Shown here in pieces: positions 25,325-33,522 of a DNA stretch of 64,000 bases. The stretch's first letter is position 1. Each line of letters starts with the position of its first letter. The DNA comes from Alistipes sp. (GTDB taxonomy: Bacteria; Bacteroidota; Bacteroidia; Bacteroidales; Rikenellaceae). The notes below the pieces were generated by a model, which saw nothing but the letters and a program-made list of their open reading frames with translations, did no database searches and had not been told where the DNA came from. A program made the position numbers and the translations under genes. The DNA lies in NCBI GenBank assembly GCA_017936685.1, contig JAGBFA010000005.1, positions 1-64,000 of the forward strand. Direction: 5' to 3'.

Positions 25325-26188
25325 CTATTCCGTCACGAACTTCGAGAAGAACTCCCATATCGCTTCGGGCGTATCCATGTCTGCCTCGCCCCACGAGTGT
25401 TTGCCGCCCTCGATGCGGTAGAGCCACACCTCGGCACCGTCGGTGCCTCCCACATAACGCTCGCGGACGATAACTCTGCCCGAACGCGACGGCAGTGTGT
25501 CGCGCAGCGAGTGGGTGCAGCGGTCGGCCGCAACCCAATATCCCACAGCCACCGGCACGGAGAGATATGCGCCCCAGCCGCCGCTGTTGTCGGGATCGCC
25601 CTCCCACAGCGAGGTGCGGTCGTCCGTCCCGTGCACCTCCATAAGCGGCACGGCGCGCGTGGCCGACAGCGTGCGATACATCGATTCGAGCGTCAGTCCG
25701 GCAATGGGAGCCACGGCACGGAATACGTCGCCGCACGTATATGCCAGCAGGTAACACATCTCGCCGCCGTTGGAAAGACCGGTGCAAAACGTATTCTCGG
25801 GGGAGAGGTCGTATCTTTGGTGCAGATGTCCGGCAAGATCGCACAGAAACGCCACGTCGTCGACGGTCATGTCGTCCTGAAACGGATAACCCACATTCCA
25901 GCAGCGTTTGCCGCGACCGTCCCTCTCGCCCTGCGGGTAGCAGACGGCGAAGCCGTAACGGTCGGCCGCACGGTTCATGTCGAAGCGTGCGGGATCGGCC
26001 GAGCCGCCGTAGCCGTGCAGCACCACCACGAGCGAGCGGTGAGAGGCCATATCGTCGGGGATATAGATCTTATACGACCGTTCGATGCCGCCCGAGAGCA
26101 GCGTCTCTTCGATCAAGCGTCCCTTATCGGCGGCCGATGCCGTCATAAGGCACAATACGGTAACAATGGATAACAGCAATCTTTTCAT
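25325..26188 (-). CDS. CE1/PHB-depolymerase-like exported esterase
   Basis: This 287-residue alpha/beta hydrolase has a signal peptide (to about residue 20). It resembles the LpqC/feruloyl esterase-like group: oxyanion segment VVLHGYGGSA (about 55-64), nucleophile elbow GLSNGGEM (S139), acid in HGTDDRT (D189 or D190) and H264 in GGKHSWG. The triad is complete, so it should be an active esterase in the periplasm or on the surface, possibly removing acyl or feruloyl groups from polysaccharide. The adjacent GH2-like gene on the same strand supports a carbohydrate link. The substrate cannot be read from the sequence. Confidence 0.85.
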   Translation of the reverse strand: MKRLLLSIVTVLCLMTASAADKGRLIEETLLSGGIERSYKIYIPDDMASHRSLVVVLHGYGGSADPARFDMNRAADRYGFAVCYPQGERDGRGKRCWNVGYPFQDDMTVDDVAFLCDLAGHLHQRYDLSPENTFCTGLSNGGEMCYLLAYTCGDVFRAVAPIAGLTLESMYRTLSATRAVPLMEVHGTDDRTSLWEGDPDNSGGWGAYLSVPVAVGYWVAADRCTHSLRDTLPSRSGRVIVRERYVGGTDGAEVWLYRIEGGKHSWGEADMDTPEAIWEFFSKFVTE

Positions 26189-26356
26189 TTTATCTATTCG
26201 TTTTATTCATAATCGGTTATACCGAACACTATTCCGCCCGCGAGACTCCCACGGTCGGACGAGGCCCTCCCTCGGTGTGACAGAGCGGTCTTGTCGTTCA
26301 CAACCAGATGCTTCACCAAGTTCAATATGACACTGCGTGTCTTGTCTATCCCAACC

Positions 26357-26540
26357 AGATTCTTCGCTATCGCTCAGAATGACAGGGTGGAAATAGCCTC
26401 CAAAGCACCACAACCCTATTTTTCGTCAAAAGCGGTTAGTTGCAACGCGCAACGAAAATTGGGTGGACGGGCTGTACTGGCGTACTGCCCGTTCGCCCAA
26501 TTGAGCGAGCGGACGCAAATGACCGCTTTTCACGGAAAAT
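26357..26540. repeat. Inverted composite copy of the 23-kb repeat block
   Basis: 26357-26437 (CCAGATTCTTCGC, then GGAAATAG, then CACCACAACCCTATTTTTCGTCAAAAGCGG) is the inverse of 23395-23475 with changes. 26419-26540 continues into one 143-bp-type unit ending TGACCGCTTTTCACGGAAAAT, including the GGGCTGTACTGGCGTACTGCCC hairpin. The two loci therefore share a two-part element in opposite orientation. Confidence 0.75.
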
Positions 26541-26543
26541 AAT

Positions 26544-26551
26544 TATCTTTG
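26544..26551 (+). promoter_or_regulatory. -7 element for the HsdR_N-like gene
   Basis: TATCTTTG matches TAnnTTTG and lies directly beyond the end of the repeat unit, 37 bases before the ATG at 26588. The repeat end could supply the -33 region (CTTTTCACGG). Confidence 0.5.
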
Positions 26552-26587
26552 TAGTCGTAAAGATAATAAAAATATTCGATCAGCAAC

Positions 26588-27037
26588 ATGAACGAACTGC
26601 CCCGACTCAATCTGCCGCCCATAACATTGCGCGCGAAGCGTGACAAGCAGGGACGCACCCTGATATTCGACGCGGTGCGCAGGCAGTGGGTCGTGCTGAC
26701 CCCCGAAGAGTGGGTACGGCGTCATGTGGCGGAATATATGATACGGCACTGCGGGTTCCCGCTGCAATCGTTGGCCGAAGAGTATCCGGTGGCCATCAAC
26801 GGCACGGCGCAGCGCGCCGACATAGTGGCCATGGGCAGCGACGGCCGGCCTTTGGTGCTCGTCGAGTGCAAGGAGGCCGCGACGGCTATCGACCATGCCG
26901 TATTCACGCAGGCGGTGCGCTACAATGCCGTCATAGGCTGCCGCCACATAGTGATGACCAACGGACGCGAGACACACTGCTGGTCGGTGGTCGACGGCGA
27001 ATACCGGCCGCAAAACGCCTTTCCGCGATTCGAATAA
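26588..27037 (+). CDS. Stand-alone HsdR_N-type nuclease-fold protein
   Basis: This 149-residue protein matches the N-terminal domain of type I restriction R subunits found alone in many Bacteroidota. The PD-(D/E)xK-like pattern is visible: an Asp in QRADIVAM and E-x-K in LVLVECKEA. A trailing beta strand follows (CRHIVMTNGRETHCW). No helicase, methylase or specificity gene is nearby, so it is not a restriction system as such. The start has a TAnnTTTG element at the usual distance. The biochemical role is unknown; a DNA-related one is likely from the fold. Confidence 0.85.
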   Translation: MNELPRLNLPPITLRAKRDKQGRTLIFDAVRRQWVVLTPEEWVRRHVAEYMIRHCGFPLQSLAEEYPVAINGTAQRADIVAMGSDGRPLVLVECKEAATAIDHAVFTQAVRYNAVIGCRHIVMTNGRETHCWSVVDGEYRPQNAFPRFE

Positions 27038-27069
27038 TTCTGCAATGCCGTATTGTATCGCATAATAAA

Positions 27070-27101
27070 TTTGGTATTACCCTCGTTTATTATTATATTT
27101 G
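27070..27101 (+). promoter_or_regulatory. Promoter of the zinc-ribbon membrane protein gene
   Basis: TTTG at 27070-27073 and TATATTTG at 27094-27101 are separated by 20 bases, a full match. The leader to the ATG at 27198 is about 90 bases. Confidence 0.65.
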
Positions 27102-27197
27102 GGGCACATATCGGCCGGCCGGCTGCAATGACAGGTGGCCGGAAGATTGCATGGCATCCAAATGTTAACGGCGAAAAGCCGACAAATGTAAAGTAGT

Positions 27198-27863
27198 ATG
27201 TTTTGCAGCGAATGCGGGGCGGCAGTGACCCCCGGGACGAATCATTGCCATAGTTGCGGTGCACGCATATCGGCGGGCGGATACGTCCGGCCGGACATGC
27301 CGACGGCACAGACCGGCACAGACTTGATCAACAAGACCTTGATCGGCATGGGCGTGTTCATGATCGTGGCCACGTTCATGGCGTGGTATCGCGTGTCGAT
27401 CAATATGGGCGACGCTTCGGTCGATGCCCTGGCCAACTTCATAACGCGACTGCTTCCGTCGTACTCGGGCGTGAACACCTACTACGGCATAGCTGGCATG
27501 GCAATAGCTTTTGCCGCAATCATCTGCGTCGTATGCCGCAAATACACATTGGCGGCAATAGCCGGTGTGGCAGGCGTGGCACTGGCTCTGCTGGCGATGT
27601 TCCTGACACCCGATTTCGTCGCACTCAACTACTCGGTGAGCGGCGGCGGCGACTCCAACGTGATGGATATGATGCAGTCGGGATTGGGATCGAGCCTGCT
27701 GCCGTCGGAGGTGCGGCGCGGAGCCTCGATGGCTTCCGACGTATTAGACTTGATTTATGACTATGTGGCCGTAAACAGCTGCTTCGGACTTACGGTATAT
27801 GCCGTCACCTCGGCCGCTTTTGCCGTGCTGAGTGCCGTGGCCGTAAGACGCCGCACGGCATGA
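27198..27863 (+). CDS. Zinc-ribbon membrane protein
   Basis: This 221-residue protein has an N-terminal zinc ribbon (MFCSECGAAVTPGTNHCHSC) with two CxxC knuckles. Four transmembrane segments follow, at about 48-68, 95-113, 118-140 and 190-212. Zinc-ribbon plus membrane proteins are common and of varied or unknown function. It is transcribed from its own promoter and is followed 44 bases later by a Bax inhibitor-1 family gene, possibly in the same unit. No enzyme motif is present. Confidence 0.8.
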   Translation: MFCSECGAAVTPGTNHCHSCGARISAGGYVRPDMPTAQTGTDLINKTLIGMGVFMIVATFMAWYRVSINMGDASVDALANFITRLLPSYSGVNTYYGIAGMAIAFAAIICVVCRKYTLAAIAGVAGVALALLAMFLTPDFVALNYSVSGGGDSNVMDMMQSGLGSSLLPSEVRRGASMASDVLDLIYDYVAVNSCFGLTVYAVTSAAFAVLSAVAVRRRTA

Positions 27864-27907
27864 TGACAAAACGAAACCGCGAATAATTAAAATCGAATTT
27901 ATAAGTT

Positions 27908-28609
27908 ATGAACAATCAGGTGATCTCGTCGCAGGCCGACCGGCAGTCGGTCGTGGCGACACTCTTCAAGAGCCTCTACATGCAGATGGCGGCGGCTCTG
28001 ACCATAACAGGCCTTACGGCCTACTTCATAGCCTCGTCGCCCGAGTTGATGGCAACCATATTCAGCAACCGTGCGAGCGTCTGGATTCTGATCTTTGCCC
28101 AGTTGGGCGTTGTGATGTGGCTATCGTCGCGCGCTTTGAGCATGTCGATGACAGCGGCCACGCTGCTCTTCATACTCTATTCGGTGCTCACGGGCGTGAC
28201 CTTCTCGGTGATATTCCTTGCATTCACGGGTGAGACCATAGCCACGACGTTCTTCATCACGGCCGGAACATTCCTTGCCATGAGTTTGGTGGGATATGTC
28301 ACACGCATGGATCTGACGCGCATGGGCAGCATACTCTTCATGCTGCTGATAGGCGTGATAATAGCCACTGTGGTCAACATCTTCATGCACTCGGAGACGA
28401 TATACTGGGTGACGACATACGCCGGTGTGGTGATATTCGTAGGTCTGATAGCATTCGATACGCAGAAGATAAAGCATATCTTCATGAGCGTGGATTCGGT
28501 CGACGAGACCACGCAGAAGGTGGCACTGCTCGGCGCGCTGACGCTCTATCTCGACTTCATCAACCTCTTCCTTTTCCTGCTGCGCATATTGGGCGGCAAC
28601 CGTGATTAG
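27908..28609 (+). CDS. Bax inhibitor-1 / YccA family membrane protein
   Basis: This 233-residue protein has seven predicted membrane segments. The family features are a short polar N-terminus, ALTITGLTAYFIA at the first helix, the conserved GLIAFDTQKIKHI after the sixth, and a last helix (YLDFINLFLFLLRILG) ending in a short polar tail. Bacterial members are thought to be pH-sensitive calcium leak channels or to interact with the FtsH protease. Length and motifs are ordinary. The transcript ends at a strong bidirectional hairpin just after the stop. Confidence 0.93.
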   Translation: MNNQVISSQADRQSVVATLFKSLYMQMAAALTITGLTAYFIASSPELMATIFSNRASVWILIFAQLGVVMWLSSRALSMSMTAATLLFILYSVLTGVTFSVIFLAFTGETIATTFFITAGTFLAMSLVGYVTRMDLTRMGSILFMLLIGVIIATVVNIFMHSETIYWVTTYAGVVIFVGLIAFDTQKIKHIFMSVDSVDETTQKVALLGALTLYLDFINLFLFLLRILGGNRD

Positions 28610-28623
28610 GAGGTTTCGAGCAA

Positions 28624-28660
28624 TAAAAAAGGCAGCGATCCGAGGATTGCTGCCTTTTTT
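28624..28660. terminator. Bidirectional terminator
   Basis: GGCAGCGATCC / GGATTGCTGCC forms an 11-bp stem flanked by A6 on one side and T6 on the other. It serves the BI-1 gene (plus) and the TonB receptor (minus), which converge here. Confidence 0.9.
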
Positions 28661-28677
28661 GTGTCATAGAGACGATG

Positions 28678-30984
28678 TTACAGCGTCAGCTTCACGCCGA
28701 CGAAGAATGCGCGCGGCATCGAAGGACCGTAGATGTAGGCCGAGTCCTTGGCCGCGCCGAAATCCAGATCGCGCTGATACGAGTCGAATAGGTTTTTCAC
28801 ACCGGCGTTGATCTCCAAGTCGATGATGTCGGAGAGCGGAATGACGTATGCCGCCTTTATGCCGCAGTCCCAGAACGACGGCGTGGTGGTCTGAGTATCG
28901 ACGGGCAATATGCCGGCATTGTGCTGCACGAGCATCGATCCGGTGTAGGTGCAGAAGAGTGAGGCCGAGAGACGACGCGCAAGGTTGAACGTCGAGGTGA
29001 GATAACCGTAGTGGTCGGGTGAGCGGAACATGCGTCGCTGCGGGGCCACGTCGTCGGACCACTGCTCGGGTGCCGTGTAGCGGCTGCGCTGGAAGGTATA
29101 TCCGGCCTGAATCTCGAATATACCCTTGATACCCAGTTTCACCTCGGCCGTCAGGCCTGCCACGGTGGCACCGTCGGCATTGCGCCGCTCCTTGATGGTG
29201 TTGCCCTCGTCGTCGGTGCCGATCTTTTCGAGTGTGAATACATCGTCGAGTATGGTGTAGAAGCCCTCTATCAGAAGATTGGTCTGCAAACGTCCGAACG
29301 AATGATAGAGATCGGCCGAGGCACTGATGCTGTGGGAATACTCGGGGCGCAGGTCGTCGGCAATGCGTATGATCGATACGGCATGATTCAGCGCGTCGAT
29401 ATGCAGATCCTCGTTATATGCCTGCGGCGCGCGGTAGCCGCTCGCATAGCTTATGCGCAGTCCGACGTTCTCGGTGGGGCTGTATCGCACATTGACTCGC
29501 GGCGAGAATATCGGATTTTTGACCATGTTGTGTTTGTCCAATCGTCCGCCTATGAGCAGACTCACCTTCTCGCTGCGCCATTCGTTCTGAAAGAAGAAGC
29601 CGACCGTGCGCGTATCCTGCTCGAATCGACGGCCGGTGGCGATATAGTTGTCGCTGAGATCGTTGTAGTTATACTCAGCACCGAAAGTCAGCTCCGAGGG
29701 CATGAACCACAGATGCTCGAAGTTGTATGTGTATTGCGCGCCGGCGACAACGGTCAGATCATCGGTGGTGCCGTAGGCATCGGGATTGCGGTCGGTGCCG
29801 AAATAGCTGTTGCGGTCGATGCCCTGTGCCGACGAATAGATGCTCAGGCGGTGACGGCTGTCGGCCGAGAAGTAGTCGAAACGCAATCCGCCGCCGTCGA
29901 TCTTATGGTCTAACTGCTCGCATATAAGTGCCATGTGCGGAGCCTCGGAGAGGTTGTCGCCGCCGCGGCGGAACTCGTGCGTATGGTGATACTCGGCCGT
30001 CAGGCGCGTATGCGGCGAGGTTTTATAATAGCCGCGGAATCCGACGGTCTCCGAGTTGAGCTTAGGTATGTCCGAAAATCCGTCGTCGTTGCGGTCGTAG
30101 GCCTCGCGCCCCTTGATCTGGCCGAACAGATATACGCCTAACTTGTTGTCGTCGCTGACGAACGATCCGTTCAGGGCAGTGTTCACATCGGTAGTGCCTC
30201 CCGTCAGAATATGCGTTGTGTTGGAGAGCGACAGCGAGTTGCGCAGCGGGTCGCGCGTGATGATGTTCACCACGCCGCCTATGGCGTTGGAGCCGAACAG
30301 AGCCGATCCTCCGCCGCGTATGACCTCCACGCGCTCGATCATGGCCACAGGCAGCTGATCCATGCCGTAGACCGAGGCCAGCGACGAGAATATCGGGCGG
30401 CTGTCCAAGAGTATCTGCGAATAGTGACCCTCCAAGCCGTTGATGCGCAGCTGCATCGTACCGCAGTTGCCGCAGTTGTTCTCCACACGCAGTCCCGACT
30501 GGAAGTTCATCGTCTCCGACAGGTTAGACGAAGCCACCGCATCGAACAGCTTTTGCGAGGCCACGTTGACCACGGTCGCCGTCTGACGGCGGTTGGTCTC
30601 GTTGCGTGTGGCCGACACGACCACCTCGTCGACCATCATCGAATCCTCTTCGAGCGTGAAATTGATCTCGATATTTTTATTCTCGACGGCATCTACGACC
30701 TGCTCGATAGTCTTGTAACCGAGCGACATGACGACGATCGTATTCTTGCCCGAGGGCAGGTTTTTCAGAAAATAGTGTCCCGTAGCATCGGAGGCGCAGC
30801 CTATGGTCGACCCCTTGACCGCTATGTTGACATAAGGGACATGTTCGCCGGTCGATGCGCAGATGACATGACCGTATATGTTTGCATCGGTATTTCGTCT
30901 GTTTTTGGTTTGGGTGAGATTCTCTGCCGATACCACGACAGGAACCAGGAGCATGACGATTGCTCCCAACAGTCGTAAATTCAT
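28678..30984 (-). CDS. TonB-dependent outer-membrane receptor
   Basis: This 768-residue receptor starts at the ATG at 30984; an in-frame start at 31092 would put 36 residues before the signal peptide. Order: signal peptide, CarboxypepD_reg-like domain (NIYGHVICASTGEHVPYVN, about 35-120), plug (about 125-230, with ERVEVIRGGGSALFGSNAIG) and beta-barrel to a final aromatic-leucine end (GVKLTL). The plug carries a distinctive CGNC pair in ENNCGNCGTMQLRING. It is transcribed with a His-rich small membrane protein upstream, which suggests a metal or metal-chelate substrate rather than a glycan; there is no SusD partner. Substrate unknown. Confidence 0.92.
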   Translation of the reverse strand: MNLRLLGAIVMLLVPVVVSAENLTQTKNRRNTDANIYGHVICASTGEHVPYVNIAVKGSTIGCASDATGHYFLKNLPSGKNTIVVMSLGYKTIEQVVDAVENKNIEINFTLEEDSMMVDEVVVSATRNETNRRQTATVVNVASQKLFDAVASSNLSETMNFQSGLRVENNCGNCGTMQLRINGLEGHYSQILLDSRPIFSSLASVYGMDQLPVAMIERVEVIRGGGSALFGSNAIGGVVNIITRDPLRNSLSLSNTTHILTGGTTDVNTALNGSFVSDDNKLGVYLFGQIKGREAYDRNDDGFSDIPKLNSETVGFRGYYKTSPHTRLTAEYHHTHEFRRGGDNLSEAPHMALICEQLDHKIDGGGLRFDYFSADSRHRLSIYSSAQGIDRNSYFGTDRNPDAYGTTDDLTVVAGAQYTYNFEHLWFMPSELTFGAEYNYNDLSDNYIATGRRFEQDTRTVGFFFQNEWRSEKVSLLIGGRLDKHNMVKNPIFSPRVNVRYSPTENVGLRISYASGYRAPQAYNEDLHIDALNHAVSIIRIADDLRPEYSHSISASADLYHSFGRLQTNLLIEGFYTILDDVFTLEKIGTDDEGNTIKERRNADGATVAGLTAEVKLGIKGIFEIQAGYTFQRSRYTAPEQWSDDVAPQRRMFRSPDHYGYLTSTFNLARRLSASLFCTYTGSMLVQHNAGILPVDTQTTTPSFWDCGIKAAYVIPLSDIIDLEINAGVKNLFDSYQRDLDFGAAKDSAYIYGPSMPRAFFVGVKLTL

Positions 30985-31061
30985 TATAAGTCCGGATTTA
31001 ATTAACGTGAAACATGTGTGCCGGCTCCTTCCAAAGGAGCCGGTCGCGCGCAGGCGGCCGA

Positions 31062-31397
31062 TCAGCACACAGGGGGTGCACGCAGCGGACAATGAAGCGA
31101 CAGGACGGAAGCGTCACGATGCTCGTCGCGCTGCAAACGATGCAGGCGCAGAGATGTCAATACGAGGGCTGTTCCCGCAAACGATACGACGGCCAGCAGA
31201 GCCGACAGATAGGATATCGTCTGCAACTGGCTGCCGCTGTGAGTATGCGACGATGCCGTACCGGTATAGGGGTGCGAATGGACTATGCGAACGCCGTCGA
31301 TATAATGCACGTGCATGAACATGGTCGTGCAGCACCAATACCCTATGAAGAGTATTGTGAGCAGCATGGCCTTCGTTATTCTGCATCTGTTCCTCAT
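31062..31397 (-). CDS. Small His-rich membrane protein upstream of TonB receptor
   Basis: This is 111 residues from the ATG at 31397. A longer frame reaches 31523, but a TAnnTTTG element at 31421-31428 lies between, which favours the short form. Two hydrophobic helices (about 8-28 and 60-80) flank a loop carrying seven histidines (MHVHYIDGVRIVHSHP, then SSHTHSG). The spacing suggests a periplasmic metal-binding loop. It precedes the TonB receptor on the same strand by about 80 bases, so a shared role in metal or metallophore import is plausible. No formal family was recognised. Confidence 0.75.
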   Translation of the reverse strand: MRNRCRITKAMLLTILFIGYWCCTTMFMHVHYIDGVRIVHSHPYTGTASSHTHSGSQLQTISYLSALLAVVSFAGTALVLTSLRLHRLQRDEHRDASVLSLHCPLRAPPVC

Positions 31398-31420
31398 CAC
31401 TCGACGTTCTGTTCGGGGGA

Positions 31421-31428
31421 CAAAAATA
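31421..31428 (-). promoter_or_regulatory. -7 element for the His-rich/TonB unit
   Basis: The minus strand reads TATTTTTG, matching TAnnTTTG, 24 bases before the ATG at 31397. It fixes the start of the His-rich protein. Confidence 0.5.
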
Positions 31429-31533
31429 CGAAAAATACGATAGAAAAGCGCGCGCGGACTTGCATTTTTTTCGAGCCGCGAAGGAGAAGTACTGCATGTC
31501 AGGTATCTTGACGGGGGAGCCAACCTTATATGT

Positions 31534-31640
31534 CCCTCCGAGGAGCCGCAGGCGACGTGGGAGTCTCACCGTCGGGAGCGTGTTTGCCACCCCAAAAAGA
31601 GATTCTCACGTCGCGGTCATCGCAGCTCCTCAGAATGACA
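31534..31640. repeat. Dispersed REP-like repeat pair
   Basis: Left arm 31534-31567 (CCGAGGAGCCGCAGGCGACG, then TGGGAGTCTC) and right arm 31601-31640 (GATTCTCACGTCGCG ... CTCCTCAGAATGACA) are imperfect inverses. The right arm matches 23612-23662 inverted. Confidence 0.6.
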
Positions 31641-31775
31641 ATTCTGGTATGTCATGTCTCACTTTGCGTTGCTCCGCTCAACATGACAGACTGCGGAAAT
31701 ATTATGTTGCGAATCATGGAAACAAGGCCGCTAAGACGAAAAATTATACGCCTGCGGCATTTTTATTTCGAAAAA

Positions 31776-31806
31776 TTTGGAGGACGGGATAGTTTTCATA
31801 TCTTTG
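31776..31806 (+). promoter_or_regulatory. Promoter of the small lipoprotein gene
   Basis: TTTG at 31776-31779 and TATCTTTG at 31799-31806 are spaced by 19 bases, a full match. The predicted start site is about 25 bases before the ATG at 31837. Confidence 0.7.
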
Positions 31807-31836
31807 TCATATATAAATAAAACACAAATGATTACT

Positions 31837-32133
31837 ATGAAAAAGACTACGTTGATTGCCACTGTCGTGGGTGTCGTATTGCTCGCCGCGGCATGTTCGT
31901 CGAAAAAGGAGGAGACCCAGCAGCAGAAAGCCGAGAAGTGGGCCAAGGAGTTGGTCGAGGCGCAGAACGCCATGGATTTTGCCAAAGCGCGTGAGATTAA
32001 GAATACGGTAGAGGAGTATGTTGAGTCTCTGGGCGAAGAGGAGGGTATGAAGTTCGCGACGGAGGTTATGCTGCCTGCATTGAAAAACGCCGCGAAGGAT
32101 TTGGACGATCCCGAGGCTATCAACTTCGATTGA
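31837..32133 (+). CDS. Small lipoprotein, helical
   Basis: This 98-residue lipoprotein has the lipobox LLAAACSSKK (Cys about 18) and a mature part of about 80 residues that is highly charged and helical (TQQQKAEKWAKELVEAQNAM). No family was recognised. An ATG 9 bases upstream (31828) is possible; I took 31837 because the signal peptide begins with MKK. The promoter is strong, so it may be abundant. The mature segment resembles small heptad-repeat envelope proteins, but no function can be named. Confidence 0.75.
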   Translation: MKKTTLIATVVGVVLLAAACSSKKEETQQQKAEKWAKELVEAQNAMDFAKAREIKNTVEEYVESLGEEEGMKFATEVMLPALKNAAKDLDDPEAINFD

Positions 32134-32259
32134 GCCGACGGCAAGATAGGGTAGGGACTCTCCTTGCCAATGTATCTATTGGTGCGACGACGATAAGGCA
32201 TGCGGCTAATATGCGGCAGTCTTGTCGGCCGTCGCATTTCTATTTGGTAGATGGGTAAT

Positions 32260-32299
32260 ATTTCTGGCCGCCTCGTCCGAAAAAGAGGCGGCCAGAAAT
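32260..32299. terminator. Strong hairpin at the end of the EFR1 gene
   Basis: A perfect 15-bp stem (ATTTCTGGCCGCCTC / GAGGCGGCCAGAAAT) with a 10-base loop begins at the stop codon of the 33057-32299 gene. There is no clear T run on either side, so termination is likely but not certain. Confidence 0.55.
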
Positions 32300-33057
32300 C
32301 AGATAAACAACTCGTTTGGTTTGCGTCCGGCGAACGCCTTGCCCATAAGCATGGCAAAAGATTTGAGCAGCAGCGGATTGAACCGACGCGCATGTTCGGG
32401 ACATACCGATACGCAGCGAAAACACCCTATGCAGCGCGACTTGTCGACGCGCCGCGGATCGTCGGTGTCGATGGCCTGTGCAGGGCATGACCGTGCGCAG
32501 ATGCCGCAGCCCGTGCAGCGGTGCGTTGCCTTGGGGACAAAAGCTCCTCCGTCGACATTTTTGTATGGTCTGTTGCCGGGCAGACAGAGTGCTTTGCTGT
32601 CGGCCGTGTGCACAGCCTCCATGATCCTCCGCCCGAACTCCGCCAGCTCTGCCGCATCGTCCTTGTCGGGGCGTCCGGTTGCGAACTGCCGCATTATGGA
32701 GTGCTCGGCCACTGCCGTTATGGCGGCAATAACATCGAATCCGCACTTCGCGGCCGTGTCTTGCAACTCGACCAACGCATCTTCGTAGGCGCGGTTGCCA
32801 TATACGGCAATGATGACGCACTTGCTGCCGTCAGCCTTCATTTGCAGCAGCCTGCGGACGGCGAATGCCGGTATGCGGCCGCTGTATACAGGCATGGCAA
32901 TCGCCACGAGATCGCTCTTGCCGAATGCGACCTCGTCGAAAGTCTTTGCCGGCTCGCTCAGATCGATGTGCCGGACATCTTGCCATGCGGAGGTCACTGC
33001 CTGTACCACCCGCAGCGTTCCTCCTGTCGGGCTGAATGTGATTGCGAAGTTACTCAT
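32299..33057 (-). CDS. EFR1-type flavodoxin-ferredoxin protein
   Basis: This 252-residue protein has an N-terminal flavodoxin-like domain (FSPTGGTLRVV for FMN phosphate binding; then MPVYSGRIPA) and two 4Fe-4S clusters at the C-terminus (CTGCGICARSCP and CIGCFRCVSVCP, at about residues 178-225). This is the layout of the EFR1 family of anaerobes, which probably transfer electrons between flavin and iron-sulphur centres. No partner gene is adjacent. The protein is cytosolic, and all eight cluster cysteines are present. Confidence 0.93.
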   Translation of the reverse strand: MSNFAITFSPTGGTLRVVQAVTSAWQDVRHIDLSEPAKTFDEVAFGKSDLVAIAMPVYSGRIPAFAVRRLLQMKADGSKCVIIAVYGNRAYEDALVELQDTAAKCGFDVIAAITAVAEHSIMRQFATGRPDKDDAAELAEFGRRIMEAVHTADSKALCLPGNRPYKNVDGGAFVPKATHRCTGCGICARSCPAQAIDTDDPRRVDKSRCIGCFRCVSVCPEHARRFNPLLLKSFAMLMGKAFAGRKPNELFI

Positions 33058-33096
33058 ATCGTAGATGTTATGGAATCGTAATTATAACCCTATCGA

Positions 33097-33438
33097 TCAC
33101 CCGCCGGCCTTCTTGCAGCGGTAACCGGCGCGCGTGAGCAGATCGACTATGCGGTCGCGGTGGTCGCCCTGTATGATTATTTCGCCATCTTTGGCCGTGC
33201 CGCCCACGCCGCACTTCGTCTTCAACTCCTTGCCAAGCTCGGCCAGCTCCTGCTGCGACCCGACGAATCCTCTTACGACGGTCGCCACGCGCCCGCCTTT
33301 GAGCCTGTCGAGCCACACCCGCAGGTTCTGCTTCGATGCAGGCAGCGTCTCGACCTCCTGTTCGGCCTCGGTCTCGTATTTGTAATCGGGATTGGTCGAG
33401 AACACCACTCCTAATCTCTCTTTCCAGTCGTTGGACAT
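33097..33438 (-). CDS. SUI1/YciH-like translation factor
   Basis: This 113-residue protein has a eIF1/SUI1-like domain in its C-terminal two thirds: RLKGGRVATVVRGFVG, then KELKTKCGVGGTAKDGEIII and a final IVDLLTRAGYRCKKAGG. The N-terminal 30 residues are acidic. Bacterial YciH proteins influence initiation fidelity and stress responses. A TAnnTTTG element lies 85 bases upstream. It is an ordinary family member with no odd features. Confidence 0.92.
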   Translation of the reverse strand: MSNDWKERLGVVFSTNPDYKYETEAEQEVETLPASKQNLRVWLDRLKGGRVATVVRGFVGSQQELAELGKELKTKCGVGGTAKDGEIIIQGDHRDRIVDLLTRAGYRCKKAGG

Positions 33439-33522
33439 ATTCTGTTTTTATAAATGTCGGTAGTTATCTCCTATTGCAGGCCGATTGTGATTGAAATCGG
33501 GTGCGGAGCCGGTATATCGCTA

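Larger units (their letters stand above)
26189..26587. other. Repeat-bearing intergenic region
   Basis: This divergent spacer holds a composite copy of the repeats seen at 22990-23475 in the opposite orientation, and a promoter for the 26588 gene. The frames at 26207-26542 lie inside repeats and are not believable genes. Confidence 0.6.
31398..31775. other. Intergenic region with dispersed repeats
   Basis: The region holds the -7 element for the His-rich protein and a REP-like block at 31534-31640. There is also an AT-rich stretch with GACGAAAAATTATACG resembling part of the 143-bp unit end. The open frames at 31460-31820 and on the minus strand run through repeats and are not supported. Confidence 0.55.

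Noticed and set aside
31460..31820. Plus-strand frames before the small lipoprotein
   Set aside because: They cross repeat DNA and the promoter; no domain or signal.
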